Assembly: GCA_050633205.1 (NCBI GenBank)
Contig: JBOEGA010000098.1
Location: 1 to 7,724, forward strand
Reading direction: 5' to 3'
Origin: CBDHHC01 sp050633205
Lineage (GTDB): Bacteria > Pseudomonadota > Alphaproteobacteria > Rhizobiales > CBDHHC01
Length of the DNA stretch: 7,724 nt
Below the pieces are notes generated by a model, which saw nothing but the letters and a program-made list of their open reading frames with translations, searched no databases and was not told the DNA's origin. Position numbers and translations under genes: made by a program. Every line of letters begins with the position of its first letter. The first letter of the stretch is position 1. Of the stretch, positions 1-6,027 are shown in pieces.

Positions 1-731
1 GCTTGCTCAAACATGTCACGAACCCGGCTGGCACCCACACCAACAAACATCTCAACAAAGTCTGAACCTGAAATTGTAAAGAACGGCACATTTGCTTCAC
101 CCGCAATAGCACGTGCGAGCAATGTTTTACCGGTACCAGGAGGGCCCACAAGCAGCGCACCGCGTGGAATACGTCCACCAAGGCGCTGGAACTTCTGAGG
201 GTCTTTCAGAAATTCAACAATCTCTTCCAGATCTTCTTTGGCTTCATCAACGCCCGCAACATCTTCAAATGTTACACGTCCCTGCCGTTCAGTCAGAAGC
301 TTGGCCTTTGATTTACCAAAGCCCATCGCGCGGCCACCGCCGCCCTGCATCTGGCGCATAAAGAAAATCCACACTGCGATCAGAAGCAGCATAGGGAACC
401 AGCTTACAAGAATACCCAGCAGAGATGGAGATTTGTCATCAGAAGGACGAACCTTTATCTCAACATTCTTTTTGTAAAGGCGTTCCACAAGCGTATTATC
501 TTCAGGCGCATAGGTCTTGAATGCGCTTCCGCTGGTGTAGATACCTCTGATCCTTTTGCCTGCTATCTCCACCGAGCGCACAGCTCCGGCATCAACATCA
601 GAAAGAAGCTGAGAGAAGGAAATCTCGTTTGCTTTTCCATTGTCTCGATTATTTTGCAAAAGGCTAAACAGGGCAAACAGCAGCAGCAGGATAATTACCC
701 ATATGGCAAAATTTCGGAAATTCGAATTCAT
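1..731 (-). CDS. ftsH: ATP-dependent zinc metalloprotease FtsH, N-terminal 243 residues (C-terminus off the window)
   Basis: FtsH is a membrane-anchored hexameric AAA+ protease that extracts and degrades membrane and short-lived cytoplasmic proteins. The visible part has a first membrane segment at about residues 8-25, a periplasmic FtsH_ext domain at about 30-100, a second membrane segment at about 104-125, the usual Gly-rich linker (GGGGRAMGFGKSKAK, about 130-144) and the start of the AAA domain with VTFEDVAGVDEAK at about 153-165. Walker A is GPPGTGKT at 196-203, and the pore-loop FVG is at about 229-231. Walker B, the second region of homology and the zinc HEXXH site would lie beyond base 1. 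The start at 731 is supported by an AGAGGAA ribosome site at 737-743 and by the normal family N-terminus. Its upstream neighbour is the motB-like gene 440 bases away; in many alphaproteobacteria tilS sits directly upstream instead. The identification is secure; only the C-terminal completeness is unknown. Confidence 0.98.
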   Translation of the reverse strand, partial: MNSNFRNFAIWVIILLLLFALFSLLQNNRDNGKANEISFSQLLSDVDAGAVRSVEIAGKRIRGIYTSGSAFKTYAPEDNTLVERLYKKNVEIKVRPSDDKSPSLLGILVSWFPMLLLIAVWIFFMRQMQGGGGRAMGFGKSKAKLLTERQGRVTFEDVAGVDEAKEDLEEIVEFLKDPQKFQRLGGRIPRGALLVGPPGTGKTLLARAIAGEANVPFFTISGSDFVEMFVGVGASRVRDMFEQ

Positions 732-793
732 AAACATTCCTCTAACAAAACCATAACATCGCCCTGCTATGGATAGATAACTCACAAGTTTTA

Positions 794-895
794 AGGTCTC
801 AGGGCTGTTTTAATTCAACAAGCCGGCATATTGAAGTTAACATAAGGCAATAAAGAGACCTGCTCCCGGACCTTGTTAACTTGAATATACGGCCT
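794..895 (-). repeat. Imperfect 22-bp inverted repeat plus interleaved 7-bp inverted repeat in the ftsH upstream region
   Basis: Bases 821-842 pair with 874-895, enclosing a 31-base loop. On the minus strand 19 of 22 positions pair, counting one G-U wobble (827/889) that would be an A-C mismatch on the plus strand; the innermost nine pairs (834-842 with 874-882) are perfect. A second perfect 7-bp inverted repeat, AGGTCTC at 794-800 and GAGACCT at 855-861, overlaps it so that one arm lies outside and the other inside the loop of the first, the geometry of an H-type pseudoknot or of two competing folds. It lies 63-164 bases before the ftsH start codon, so it could be an RNA leader element or paired operator sites. 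The function is unknown; only the pairing is seen. Confidence 0.5.
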
Positions 896-1014
896 TAACG
901 CTCTGTTTCGGGCTTCCCTGAACCTGTAACCCAAAATATATCGACCCATATAGTCAAAGAAACACTAATATTTAGAGTAAGTTTTGTAATCCAGCCAGAC
1001 AACCCCTCAATATC

Positions 1015-1034
1015 AAAAAAACGTTTGAATAACG
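1015..1034 (-). terminator. Weak candidate intrinsic terminator after the motA/motB-like genes
   Basis: Read on the minus strand, a 4-bp stem CGTT/AACG with loop ATTCA is followed immediately by seven T. It lies about 140 bases past the motB-like stop codon. The U tract is good but the stem is short, so this is only a candidate. Confidence 0.3.
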
Positions 1035-1076
1035 ACAAGTGTTACCACCGCAATGTCATGAAATGTCTGAGGAGAT

Positions 1077-1112
1077 ATGCACTGCTACTACACATAAGTA
1101 ATAACAGTGCAT
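1077..1112 (-). other. 15-bp hairpin in the 3' region of the motB-like gene
   Basis: Bases 1077-1091 pair with 1098-1112 around a 6-base loop. The outer eight pairs, ATGCACTG/CAGTGCAT, are perfect. Of the inner seven positions, two are A-C mismatches on the plus strand but G-U wobbles on the minus strand, so all 15 pair as minus-strand RNA. It begins 61 bases past the motB-like stop codon. No T tract follows, so it is not a standard intrinsic terminator. It could protect the 3' end of the mRNA, belong to a small RNA, or be a protein-binding palindrome. Confidence 0.55.
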
Positions 1113-1173
1113 TTGCCAAGGTAGGTAGCCATTCATAAGAGCAGAATGATGCTTGAAATGGTTAATTTTTCTC

Positions 1174-2208
1174 TTACTTCTCAGTAAATTTCAGCTCAAT
1201 GCGTCGGTTCTGTGTAAGAGAACCGTCTGTTGATCCCTGAGATAATGGGGAGAACTGTCCAAAACCGGCGGCCACAAGCCTGTTGGACGGAACACCTTTA
1301 GACACCAGGAACTTCACAACAGAAATCGCTCTCGCAGATGATAGCTCCCAGTTTGAAGGAAACTTCGGTGTCGAAATAGGACGAATATCCGTATGTCCGT
1401 CAATTCTCAGAACCCAGTTCACATTATCAGGAATATCAGCTTCGATAGAGTTCAGTACTCCCGCCAGCTTTTCCAGCTCGGCCTTACCCTGAACATTAAT
1501 TTCATCAGAACCGGACGGAAACAGAACCTCTGCCTGAAAGACAAAGCGGTCTCCGACAATCTGAATATTATCTCTCTTGCCAAGCACATTTCTCAAACGT
1601 CCAAAGAAGTCTGACCTGTACTGCGCAAGCTGTTGAACTTTCTTGGCTAAAGCAACATTAAGGCGTTTGCCAAGATCAGCAATTTTAAGCTGACTTTCCT
1701 TATCTCTGCTCTCTGTAGCATCAAGTGCGCTTTGCAGGGAAGCAAGCTGACGGCGCAAAGCTCTTAGCTGCTGGGAAAGCACCTCAACTCGCGCCAGAGC
1801 ATTCTTGGAAACTGTCTGCTGTTTACCCAGTTCACTGGATAAAGCGATAATTCTCGTTTTATCAGCATTGCTGCGTTTACCATACTGCCCAATTTTTCCC
1901 TGAAGGCGACGGTTTTCATTTTTCGTCGCAGACAATGTCGCTGACATGCTGTCGATATCATCCCGAAGCTTCTTTGATCTTTTGGATTCAAGCGATAGCA
2001 GGTTATTAAGCTGAGCAATCTGTTGTTGTAGCTTCTGTAGAGCAGCATCTTTACTGGTAGCTTCCTGAGAAGCAAAATATTGAACAACAACAAATATCGA
2101 TAAAAGGAATGTTAAAAGAAGTAGCAGGGTAGCCATGGCATCAACAAAGCCCGGCCAGTAATCAGCCCCTGCACTCCCGGAATTTCTTCGAGATCGGCGT
2201 AATGCCAT
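1174..2208 (-). CDS. MotB-like stator protein with OmpA-type peptidoglycan-binding domain
   Basis: The 344-residue protein has a short basic cytoplasmic N-terminus, one membrane helix at about 24-44 introduced by DYWPGFVDAMATLL, a long Lys/Gln/Leu-rich predicted coiled coil at about 50-200, and a C-terminal OmpA-like domain at about 220-344. Asp23, in GFVDA at the start of the helix, sits where MotB/ExbD/TolR proteins carry the ion-binding aspartate. The OmpA domain shows the expected RIDGHTDIRP (268-277), NWELSSARA (286-294) and NRRIEL (334-339) motifs that contact peptidoglycan. With the MotA-like protein encoded just upstream it should form an inner-membrane, ion-driven complex reaching the cell wall. 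The coiled coil is much longer than the linker of flagellar MotB, and no flagellar genes are near, so I do not call it motB. The start is fixed by an AGGAGAGG ribosome site ending 6 bases before the ATG. The cellular role is unknown. Confidence 0.9.
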   Translation of the reverse strand: MALRRSRRNSGSAGADYWPGFVDAMATLLLLLTFLLSIFVVVQYFASQEATSKDAALQKLQQQIAQLNNLLSLESKRSKKLRDDIDSMSATLSATKNENRRLQGKIGQYGKRSNADKTRIIALSSELGKQQTVSKNALARVEVLSQQLRALRRQLASLQSALDATESRDKESQLKIADLGKRLNVALAKKVQQLAQYRSDFFGRLRNVLGKRDNIQIVGDRFVFQAEVLFPSGSDEINVQGKAELEKLAGVLNSIEADIPDNVNWVLRIDGHTDIRPISTPKFPSNWELSSARAISVVKFLVSKGVPSNRLVAAGFGQFSPLSQGSTDGSLTQNRRIELKFTEK

Positions 2209-2210
2209 TA

Positions 2211-3239
2211 TTAGCCTCTCCTGCCACCGCCACCAAGGCGCGAGGTAAGTTCACGCAGAACCATATTAAGATCAGATGTATGAGATGCCTGCTCATCCAC
2301 CCATTCACGCACAACTTTCTGCTCGGCTCGCATTTGCTTCACAAGATTATCAATGCCGCGTGCCAGTTCTTTTGCAGCCTCATCCGAACGCCCGGAGGCA
2401 CTGTCGATACCATATTGTATCCTGTCGCCAAGTTCTGCCATTGATCTCTGCATATCGAGGATCGCAAACTTCAGCTCATTCCGCGTGTTGTCACCCGCAG
2501 GGCTTTCATCCGTTGAAATCTGTGTAATTCCGGACAGCCATTCTTCCAGCTCATTATAGAACCGGCTTTGAGCCTGAGATGCCTGTAAATCAAGAAAGCC
2601 AAGTATCAGTGAGCCTGAGAGACCAAACAGGGATGAAGAAAAGGCCAGTCCCATACCATCAAGAGGGCCTTTAAGCGCTTCCTGCAATTTGGTCAGTACA
2701 TTACCCGTATCTGAAGACAGCCCGCCAATGACATCATTGATGGACTGAATGGTAACCAGAAGTCCCCAGAATGTTCCAAGCAGGCCAAGAAAGACAAGAA
2801 GACCAATCATATATCTCGAAGTCTCTCGGGATTCATCAAGCCTCGAAGCAATCGAGTCCATCATGGCGCCCATTGAATTCGTCGAAAGCGAAACAGGGCC
2901 GGATTTATCACGGAGTAGCGTCGCCATGGGAGCAAGCAGTGCAGGCATATGCTGAGTTGCTGATCCCGGATTGGACACTCTGAAAGTGTTAACCCATTTA
3001 ATTTCCGGGTAAAGTCTGGTTATGCGGCTGAAGCTGAATAAAACACCAAAAGCCAGAACGCCAATAATAACGCCATTCAGGCCAGGGTTACCCCAGAACG
3101 CGGTCCTGATTTGCGGGTAAAGAATTGATGCGAGAAATCCAATAGCTGCCAGGAAGAAGAACATCCACAACAAGTATACACGTGGCTTTGATAGCGCTCT
3201 ATGTGTTCGGCCAGATAACATGATTGCGGACTGCTCCAT
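2211..3239 (-). CDS. MotA/TolQ/ExbB-family inner-membrane protein
   Basis: The 342-residue protein has four predicted membrane helices, at about 21-41, 54-70, 144-165 and 197-217, a cytoplasmic loop of about 70 residues between helices 2 and 3, and a 120-residue cytoplasmic tail that looks helical or coiled coil (about 250-335). Helix 3 carries LGLLGTFWGL (151-160), the hallmark of the MotA/TolQ/ExbB proton-channel family, and helix 4 carries GLAFSSSLFGLSGS (197-210), its Ser/Ala/Gly-rich partner. Its stop is 2 bases before the motB-like start, and the ribosome site of that gene lies within its last codons (tail GGGGRRG), so the two are translationally coupled. I infer a 5:2-type ion-driven motor unit. 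No Shine-Dalgarno site precedes the chosen start; Met7 (ATG at 3221), with GGAG 12 bases upstream, is the alternative. The fold is sure; the task it powers is not. Confidence 0.9.
   Translation of the reverse strand: MEQSAIMLSGRTHRALSKPRVYLLWMFFFLAAIGFLASILYPQIRTAFWGNPGLNGVIIGVLAFGVLFSFSRITRLYPEIKWVNTFRVSNPGSATQHMPALLAPMATLLRDKSGPVSLSTNSMGAMMDSIASRLDESRETSRYMIGLLVFLGLLGTFWGLLVTIQSINDVIGGLSSDTGNVLTKLQEALKGPLDGMGLAFSSSLFGLSGSLILGFLDLQASQAQSRFYNELEEWLSGITQISTDESPAGDNTRNELKFAILDMQRSMAELGDRIQYGIDSASGRSDEAAKELARGIDNLVKQMRAEQKVVREWVDEQASHTSDLNMVLRELTSRLGGGGRRG
2215..2222 (-). promoter_or_regulatory. Ribosome binding site of the motB-like gene, inside the motA-like coding end
   Basis: AGGAGAGG on the minus strand ends 6 bases before the ATG at 2208. 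It is read as part of the Arg-Arg-Gly codons that close the MotA-like protein, and supports both the MotB-like start and coupled translation of the pair. Confidence 0.8.
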
Positions 3240-3245
3240 TTTATC

Positions 3246-3251
3246 ATTATA
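3246..3251 (-). promoter_or_regulatory. Possible -10 box (TATAAT) placed for a near-leaderless motA-like transcript
   Basis: A perfect TATAAT ends 6 bases before the ATG at 3239, so initiation at the usual distance would fall on or beside the start codon. This would fit the absence of a Shine-Dalgarno site. There is no recognisable -35 hexamer 16-18 bases upstream, and the surroundings are AT-rich, so a chance match is quite possible. Confidence 0.25.
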
Positions 3252-3361
3252 TTTAAATACTTATAAAAACCGGATCATCGCGGATTCTAAATATAAGACA
3301 ACCAGCTAGTTCAGGTTCTTTAACTCGCAAAATACACTTTCAAAAGAGTATGATGCAACCC

Positions 3362-4162
3362 TTAACCGCTTAAATGTGTCTTTTTTATAATTTTGACGAG
3401 ATCCCTTTGGACTGATTCATTACCGGCAATGATGCCGCCCGTTGAAAACATGTCCTGTTTCCCGTCAATATCCGATACATAGCCTCCGGCTTCCTTAACC
3501 AAAAGTATACCTGCTGCCATATCCCATGGCTGGATATCATATTCCCAGTAACCATCAAAACGCCCGGCAGCAACCCAGGCAAGATCAGTGGCTGCAGAGC
3601 CGGTTCTTCTGAGGCCGGAAACCGTGCCCATCATCATTGCACATTCCGTTAAGAAACGTTGTTGGCCAGGCCTTCCCATATGAGGAATACCTGTCGTCAG
3701 CACATAGTCTCTGAAACGGTTGCGCGCTGCGACACGAATACGTCTGTCATTGATAAAGCTGCCCTTACCCTTTTCAGCAGTAAACATCTCGTTTGTAACA
3801 GGGTTATAAAAAACTGCAGCAACCAGTTCCCCTTCTCTCTCAAGAGCAACAGAAATACCAAACAGAGGAATACTGTGTAGAAAATTGGTCGTGCCATCAA
3901 GCGGGTCAATGATCCATCTGTGCGTTTTGTCAGCACCTTCGATATAGCCGCTTTCTTCAAGTAGAAAACAGTAACCGGGCCGAGCTTTGGAAAGCTCCTG
4001 ATAGAGAACCTTCTCCGCTTTTCGGTCAGCAGCTGAGACAAAGTCTCCGGGACCTTTTTCAGAGATCTGCAGATTTTCTACTTCACCAAAATCTCTTGCA
4101 AGGCCTCTGCCGGCCTTACGGACAGCAGAAATCATGACATTCATCAAAGCAGATGCCGGCAT
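3362..4162 (-). CDS. Inositol monophosphatase family protein (SuhB/CysQ superfamily)
   Basis: The 266-residue length is normal for this Mg2+-dependent, lithium-sensitive sugar-phosphate phosphatase family. The first signature WIIDPLDGTTNF is at 83-94, with the metal ligands Asp86 and Asp89 and catalytic Thr91. The upstream acidic ligand lies in LLEES (67-71). The second signature, QPWDMAAGILLVKEAGG, is at 211-227 with metal ligand Asp214. All metal residues are therefore present and an active enzyme is expected, probably on inositol-1-phosphate or a similar phosphate ester; the exact substrate cannot be read from sequence. SuhB in enterobacteria also acts as a transcription and ribosome-assembly factor, which may or may not hold here. 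The start is supported by GAAAGGAC 7 bases upstream of the ATG and by the NVM...RKAGR N-terminus typical of alphaproteobacterial members. It lies 37 bases after efp with no terminator between, so probably shares its transcript. Confidence 0.92.
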   Translation of the reverse strand: MPASALMNVMISAVRKAGRGLARDFGEVENLQISEKGPGDFVSAADRKAEKVLYQELSKARPGYCFLLEESGYIEGADKTHRWIIDPLDGTTNFLHSIPLFGISVALEREGELVAAVFYNPVTNEMFTAEKGKGSFINDRRIRVAARNRFRDYVLTTGIPHMGRPGQQRFLTECAMMMGTVSGLRRTGSAATDLAWVAAGRFDGYWEYDIQPWDMAAGILLVKEAGGYVSDIDGKQDMFSTGGIIAGNESVQRDLVKIIKKTHLSG

Positions 4163-4199
4163 TAGGGTAGTCCTTTCAAAATAATAGTATAAAACGGCA

Positions 4200-4766
4200 T
4201 CAGCTGTCAGCGCGTCGGATGTATGTCAGTTCATTGGTGTCTACAACAATTTTCTCACCAGTGCCTACAAATGGAGGAACCATAACCCGTACACCATTTT
4301 CGAGGATTGCAGGCTTGTAGGAAGATGCTGCAGTCTGTCCTTTGACAACAGGCTCGGCTTCCTGAATTTCAAGCGTTACCTGATCTGGAAGGGAAACACC
4401 AATATGCTTGCCTTCGTGGCTTTCTACAAGAACCTGCATGCCATCCTGAAGGAACTTGGACCGCTCACCGATAAAGTCCGTATGAATCTCTATCTGCTCA
4501 TAAGTCTCCAGGTCCATAAACACAAGCATTTCACCTTCAGCATAAAGAAACTGATAGTCTTTTTGTTCAAGACGAACTTTCTCAACAGTTTCAGAAGCAC
4601 GGAAGCGCTCATTCAGTTTTGTGCCATCAATGAGGTTCTTCAGTTCAACCTGAGCGAAGGCACCGCCTTTTCCGGGTTTTACAGCTTGCGTTTTAACAGC
4701 AATCCATAACCCGCCTTTATGCGTGATCACATTACCGGGACGGATCACATTTCCATTAATCTTCAT
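4200..4766 (-). CDS. efp: Translation elongation factor P
   Basis: EF-P binds ribosomes stalled on consecutive prolines and promotes peptide bond formation. The 188-residue length is the normal size. Domain I (about 1-64) carries the tip loop KPGKGGAF at 30-37, in which Lys33 matches the lysine that EpmA/EpmB beta-lysylate in E. coli (Lys34 there). An OB-fold domain II follows at about 65-127 (with the conserved FMDLETYEQIE at 83-93), and domain III at about 130-188 has the family signature region from SYKPAILENG to VDTNELTYIRR. The loop type predicts lysylation rather than the rhamnosylated-Arg or unmodified types; the modification genes are not in this window. A GTGAGAAG ribosome site lies just before the ATG. 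The 162-base upstream gap holds a candidate promoter and two leader hairpins, so efp probably starts a transcript that continues into the IMP-family gene. Confidence 0.98.
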   Translation of the reverse strand: MKINGNVIRPGNVITHKGGLWIAVKTQAVKPGKGGAFAQVELKNLIDGTKLNERFRASETVEKVRLEQKDYQFLYAEGEMLVFMDLETYEQIEIHTDFIGERSKFLQDGMQVLVESHEGKHIGVSLPDQVTLEIQEAEPVVKGQTAASSYKPAILENGVRVMVPPFVGTGEKIVVDTNELTYIRRADS

Positions 4767-4822
4767 AATCTTCTCACTAGTCCTGAAGCGAAATGAGTCT
4801 TTTTCATTCCGACTTCAATATA

Positions 4823-4835
4823 AAACCTATGGTTT
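4823..4835 (-). other. Small hairpin in the efp leader
   Basis: AAACC and GGTTT pair perfectly around a 3-base loop, and on the minus strand TTTTAT overlaps the 3' arm. It lies 57 bases before the efp start and directly after the larger hairpin. It resembles a very weak terminator or attenuator, too short to call firmly. Confidence 0.3.
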
Positions 4836-4841
4836 GTTACA

Positions 4842-4881
4842 GCAAATCTGACAGAAACATTTTTGCTGCCAGAGAGTTTGC
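4842..4881 (-). other. Three-part hairpin in the presumed efp leader
   Basis: On the minus strand GCAAA (4881-4877) pairs with TTTGC (4846-4842), CTGGCAG (4872-4866) with CTGTCAG (4854-4848), and AAA (4864-4862) with TTT (4857-4855), closed by a 4-base loop. That gives 15 pairs with one asymmetric internal loop and one bulge. The pair 4851/4869 is G-U on the minus strand and A-C on the plus strand, which favours an RNA read with efp. No T tract follows. It may be a leader structure of efp or part of the 3' end of the sel1 transcript. Confidence 0.45.
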
Positions 4882-4890
4882 TTGCTAATT

Positions 4891-4920
4891 ATTGTAATTA
4901 TTAAATTATTACTACAACAA
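4891..4920 (-). promoter_or_regulatory. efp: Candidate promoter for efp
   Basis: TTGTTG (4920-4915) and TACAAT (4896-4891) are separated by 18 bases on the minus strand, in a sigma-70-like arrangement. Initiation would fall near 4884, giving a leader of about 118 bases that begins almost directly with the hairpin at 4842-4881. The area is very AT-rich, so chance matches are common, and alphaproteobacterial promoters often depart from this consensus. Confidence 0.35.
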
Positions 4921-4928
4921 AATCACTC

Positions 4929-5981
4929 TTATTGCAGTAGTTGTGAATCCTGAAAGCTTAAAACAGCCTGATCGACTTCCGAACGTTCATCTTTTGAGAG
5001 GCGGTTTAATGCAATATCAAGTTTGGCATCACTCACTCCGTTGTCTCTCGCAATCAAATGCCATTTTGAAGCCTGCACAACATTACGCCCGACGCCGAAC
5101 CCGTAAAGATAAAATCTCGCCAGTCTGTTCTGTGCAACCGGATTCCCCTTGATAGCTGCTGCATGAAGATACTTGGCCGCCACACGGTCAATCTCTTCTC
5201 TCAATGCCTTGCTTTTCTCCAGCAATGCTTTCTCATTATCACTCAGAATTTCTCTTGGTTTCTTGATGATATCAAAGATCATCTTCTCTTTTTCCGGAAG
5301 ATGAAGTCCTTTAACGAGCATTACAGCATACTCAAGCTGAGCTTCCGCCAGACCGGCATCAGCCGCTTTTTTTGTCCACTCAACCGCAGTTTTCTGGTTT
5401 TTTTGTACACCGCGCCCAAGCGCGAAAAAAGTACCCAGATCATATTGGGCACGCACATTGCCGCCTTTGGCCGCCAGTTGCATATAATATATAGCTCGCT
5501 TGATGCTGGGCTTTCTGCCAAGTCCTTCAGCATAAATCAAAGCCAGATTATACTGGGCTTCTGCATGACCCTGCTTGGCAGCCTGCTGAAACAGGTCAGC
5601 GGCAAGCTGGTAATTCTGTTCAATGCCCCGCCCCTTGGCAAGAAGGACTGCAAGAGCAAACTGTGAATCAACATCCCCTTTACCGGCACCTTTCTGGTAC
5701 CAGCTCGCAGCCTGCTGATAGTTCTGCGCGACTCCAAGACCATCAGAGTAAATACGGCCCAGAAGGGTAAACGCCTGTGGTTCACCACGTTCAGCAGCTT
5801 TTTTTGCTTCTTTTATCGCAAGAAGGAAATGCCCCTTATCAAAGGCTTCATACGCCGGGTCCCCTGAAGTTTTACTCGCATGGGAAAAACCGGTTATTCC
5901 GCACTGCATGACAATAGCCACAAGCAGTAACGCAGGTGTCTGTATATTACTAAATTTAGGGAAAATATTCATGATAACCAT
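4929..5981 (-). CDS. Exported Sel1-like (TPR-type) repeat protein
   Basis: The 350-residue product has an N-terminal signal-like stretch (hydrophobic TPALLLVAIVMQCGITG at 15-31, likely cleaved after SHA at about 35), so it probably acts in the periplasm. There is no proper lipobox around Cys27. Sel1 repeats of about 36 residues follow at about 67-102, 103-138, 139-174 and 175-210, each with the A..LG..Y..G.GV.....A..W...AA..G pattern. The fifth (from about 211) is split by a charged, Lys/Glu-rich helical insert of roughly 45 residues (about 226-268), and the array ends with a last repeat at about 268-315. Such proteins are usually protein-binding scaffolds; no enzyme motif is visible and the partner is unknown. 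Translation could also begin at Met4 (5972); neither start has a good Shine-Dalgarno site. It lies 46 bases after the thiE-like gene with no terminator between. Confidence 0.88.
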   Translation of the reverse strand: MVIMNIFPKFSNIQTPALLLVAIVMQCGITGFSHASKTSGDPAYEAFDKGHFLLAIKEAKKAAERGEPQAFTLLGRIYSDGLGVAQNYQQAASWYQKGAGKGDVDSQFALAVLLAKGRGIEQNYQLAADLFQQAAKQGHAEAQYNLALIYAEGLGRKPSIKRAIYYMQLAAKGGNVRAQYDLGTFFALGRGVQKNQKTAVEWTKKAADAGLAEAQLEYAVMLVKGLHLPEKEKMIFDIIKKPREILSDNEKALLEKSKALREEIDRVAAKYLHAAAIKGNPVAQNRLARFYLYGFGVGRNVVQASKWHLIARDNGVSDAKLDIALNRLSKDERSEVDQAVLSFQDSQLLQ

Positions 5982-6027
5982 TTATTCTTGCTGTTGTGTC
6001 TCAAACTTTCCCGATATTTCTGGCCTA

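Larger units (their letters stand above)
732..1173. other. 442-base intergenic region upstream of ftsH
   Basis: No coding region can be supported here on either strand. It contains the end of the motB-like transcript and presumably the ftsH promoter and leader. Three structures stand out and are listed separately: a 15-bp hairpin, a weak terminator-like hairpin with a T7 tract, and a long imperfect inverted repeat. I looked on the minus strand for sigma-70-type and heat-shock-type (CTTGAA...CCATNT) promoters, since ftsH is often heat induced, and found no pair of hexamers at acceptable spacing that I would call. Confidence 0.6.

Noticed and set aside
732..1173. tRNA or other known RNA gene in the long gap
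   Set aside because: No cloverleaf, no TTCGA-type T-arm and no sequence resembling a known conserved RNA was seen.
1764..2093. Minus-strand open frame of 109 codons
   Set aside because: It is a shifted frame inside the motB-like coiled-coil region, whose own frame has clear family motifs.
1174..3239. A Zorya defence system
   Set aside because: The pair is architecturally like ZorA/ZorB, but no ZorC, ZorD or ZorE gene is present, the MotA-like tail is only about 120 residues, and the context is housekeeping.
3262..3292. Terminator between the IMP-family and motA-like genes (AATCCG/CGGTTT followed by T)
   Set aside because: The stem has only three continuous pairs, then a mismatch and two A-T pairs, which is too weak to call.
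3362..4162. Loss of activity in the IMP-family enzyme because the usual GEES motif reads LEES
   Set aside because: Only the preceding glycine differs; the acidic ligand, both Asp of the first signature and the Asp of the second are intact.
4889..4912. AT-rich palindrome after the sel1 gene (GTAAT...ATTAC)
   Set aside because: It consists almost only of A-T pairs with a central mismatch and lies in very AT-rich DNA; chance is a sufficient explanation.
5163..5666. Plus-strand open frame of 167 codons
   Set aside because: It lies wholly antisense to the Sel1 gene, has no recognisable domain or ribosome site, and a residue mix typical of a shadow frame.
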